Assembly (NCBI GenBank): GCA_014382345.1
Contig: JACNJX010000039.1
Location: 1-64,000 of the forward strand
DNA: 64,000 nucleotides
DNA from: Alphaproteobacteria bacterium
GTDB taxonomy: Bacteria; Pseudomonadota; Alphaproteobacteria; Rhodospirillales; Casp-alpha2
Reading direction: 5' to 3'
The notes under the pieces were generated by a model. It was not told the origin of the DNA. It made no database searches and saw only the letters and a list, made by a program, of their open reading frames with translations. Within the stretch, counting starts at the first letter, position 1; each line of letters opens with the position of its first letter. Below are positions 63,287 through 64,000 of this stretch, piece after piece. Position numbers and translations under genes: made by a program.

Positions 63287-63964
63287 TTAGCGCTTGGGCT
63301 GTTGGTCTTGCGCCTGTTTGTCGAGGGCCATGGGGTCGTGGGCCATAATGTCGCCCTTGTAAATCCAGACCTTAACGCCACAGGTGCCGTACGTGGTGTG
63401 CGCGGTGGCCTCGCCGTAATCAACGTTGGCGCGAAGCGTGTGCAGCGGAACCCGGCCTTCCCGGTACCACTGAGTCCGTGCGATTTCCGCGCCGCCCAGA
63501 CGGCCGGCGCAGTTGATGCGGATGCCACCGGCGCCCATACGCATGGCGCTCTGCACGACACGCTTCATGGCGCGGCGAATGGATACGCGTCGCTCCATCT
63601 GCTGGGCAACATTTTCCGCGACCAGTTGGGCGTCGATTTCCGGTTTACGGATTTCAACGATGTTCAAATGCGCTTCCGAACCGGTCATCTTGGAAATTTC
63701 CTGGCGCAGGTTTTCGATATCGGCGCCCTTCTTGCCGATGACGACACCGGGGCGCGCGGTGTGAATCGTCACGCGGGCCTTTTTCGCGGGACGTTCAATC
63801 AGCACCTTGGCAACGCCGGCCTGGGAAAGCCTTTTGAGCAGGAATTCACGGATTTTCAGGTCTTCATGCAAAAGTTCTGCATAGTTACCGTCCGCATACC
63901 AACGTGAATCCCAGGTCCGGTTGATGCCTAGTCTGAGGCCGATGGGGTTTACCTTCTGTCCCAT
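63287..63964 (-). CDS. rpsC: Ribosomal protein S3
   Basis: The 225-residue protein has [13 protein letters not shown], the KH domain [11 protein letters not shown] and the C-terminal G-V-K-V-W-I-Y-K-G. Its start overlaps the end of rplV (TAATG). Confidence 0.97.
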   Translation of the reverse strand: MGQKVNPIGLRLGINRTWDSRWYADGNYAELLHEDLKIREFLLKRLSQAGVAKVLIERPAKKARVTIHTARPGVVIGKKGADIENLRQEISKMTGSEAHLNIVEIRKPEIDAQLVAENVAQQMERRVSIRRAMKRVVQSAMRMGAGGIRINCAGRLGGAEIARTQWYREGRVPLHTLRANVDYGEATAHTTYGTCGVKVWIYKGDIMAHDPMALDKQAQDQQPKR

Positions 63965-64000
63965 TAAGCTGTCTCCTCACGCTCGCGAACGATCAAGCGC
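63964..64000 (-). CDS. rplV: Ribosomal protein L22, C-terminal end (cut by window edge)
   Basis: The visible twelve codons read [10 protein letters not shown]-stop, the end of L22 (I-x-V-V-R-E-R-E-E). Its TAA shares a base with the rpsC ATG. Confidence 0.85.
   Translation of the reverse strand, partial: RLIVREREETA

Noticed and set aside
1-64000. CRISPR arrays, insertion sequences, prophage or integrase genes
   Set aside because: No regular direct repeats, transposase or integrase signatures were seen anywhere on either strand.

Overview
The window is a stretch of alphaproteobacterial chromosome, most like a Rhodospirillales-type marine or aquatic heterotroph. The evidence is a C4-pathway 5-aminolevulinate synthase (hemA), an ATP12-type F1-ATPase assembly chaperone, a MerR-type LiuR regulator, and an alphaproteobacterial ribosomal order (rplO-secY-adk-rpsM-rpsK-rpoA-rplQ with no rpsD inside). 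Coding density is high and G+C looks fairly high. I saw no insertion sequences, prophage genes or CRISPR arrays. The window opens inside an ELM1-family gene (minus) and closes inside rplV (minus).

Layout. 1-5 kb: hspQ and a surface-modification-like trio (TPR + family-9-like glycosyltransferase, a DxD glycosyltransferase-like protein, TPR + sulfotransferase). 5-7 kb: a ketopantoate reductase-family gene with an apparent ATT start, divergent from pyrE. 7-11.4 kb: secreted rhodanese, then an oligopeptide-type ABC transporter (binding protein and two permeases, no ATPase). 11.4-13.3 kb: an AT-rich unknown secreted protein, a universal stress protein, and an intergenic DnaA-box cluster. 13.3-16.2 kb: class III aminotransferase and hemA. 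16.3-21.1 kb: a hybrid MASE3 histidine kinase, a PadR-like regulator, an HPt protein and a receiver protein, probably parts of a phosphorelay. 21.2-31.6 kb: leucine/isovalerate catabolism on the minus strand (ivd, thiolase, DsbA-like isomerase, rhodanese, mccB, methylglutaconyl-CoA hydratase, HMG-CoA lyase, DUF1489), then a membrane protein, PaaI thioesterase, aspartate dehydrogenase-like gene and liuR. LiuR-type palindromes precede both ivd and liuR. No biotin-carboxylase subunit for methylcrotonyl-CoA carboxylase lies in the cluster.

31.6-46 kb: mgtE, tRNA-Leu(GAG) with terminator, lipB, a SEL1-repeat gene broken by a one-base shift in an A7 run, a C-terminal remnant of a CHAT protease-like gene, acyP, pccA, two small 2TM proteins, N-carbamoyl-D-amino acid hydrolase, an RlmD/TrmA-type methyltransferase, pccB, ATP12, AsmA and a HAD phosphatase. 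46-53 kb: an OmpR-type regulator without a kinase, rluC, a cation/proton antiporter, rarA, dienelactone hydrolase and a DegP-type protease. 53.1-64 kb: the S10 (end)-spc-alpha ribosomal block, ending in a strong terminator. A near-consensus sigma-70 promoter ahead of rpsM should give the alpha segment its own transcription.

The most unusual points are the missing MCC alpha subunit, the ATT-start gene, the A7 frameshift in the SEL1 gene beside a CHAT remnant, the DnaA-box cluster, the tandem hairpins between rpsK and rpoA, and the long charged tails on L5 and L15. I found no clearly new multi-gene system that I could defend from sequence alone.
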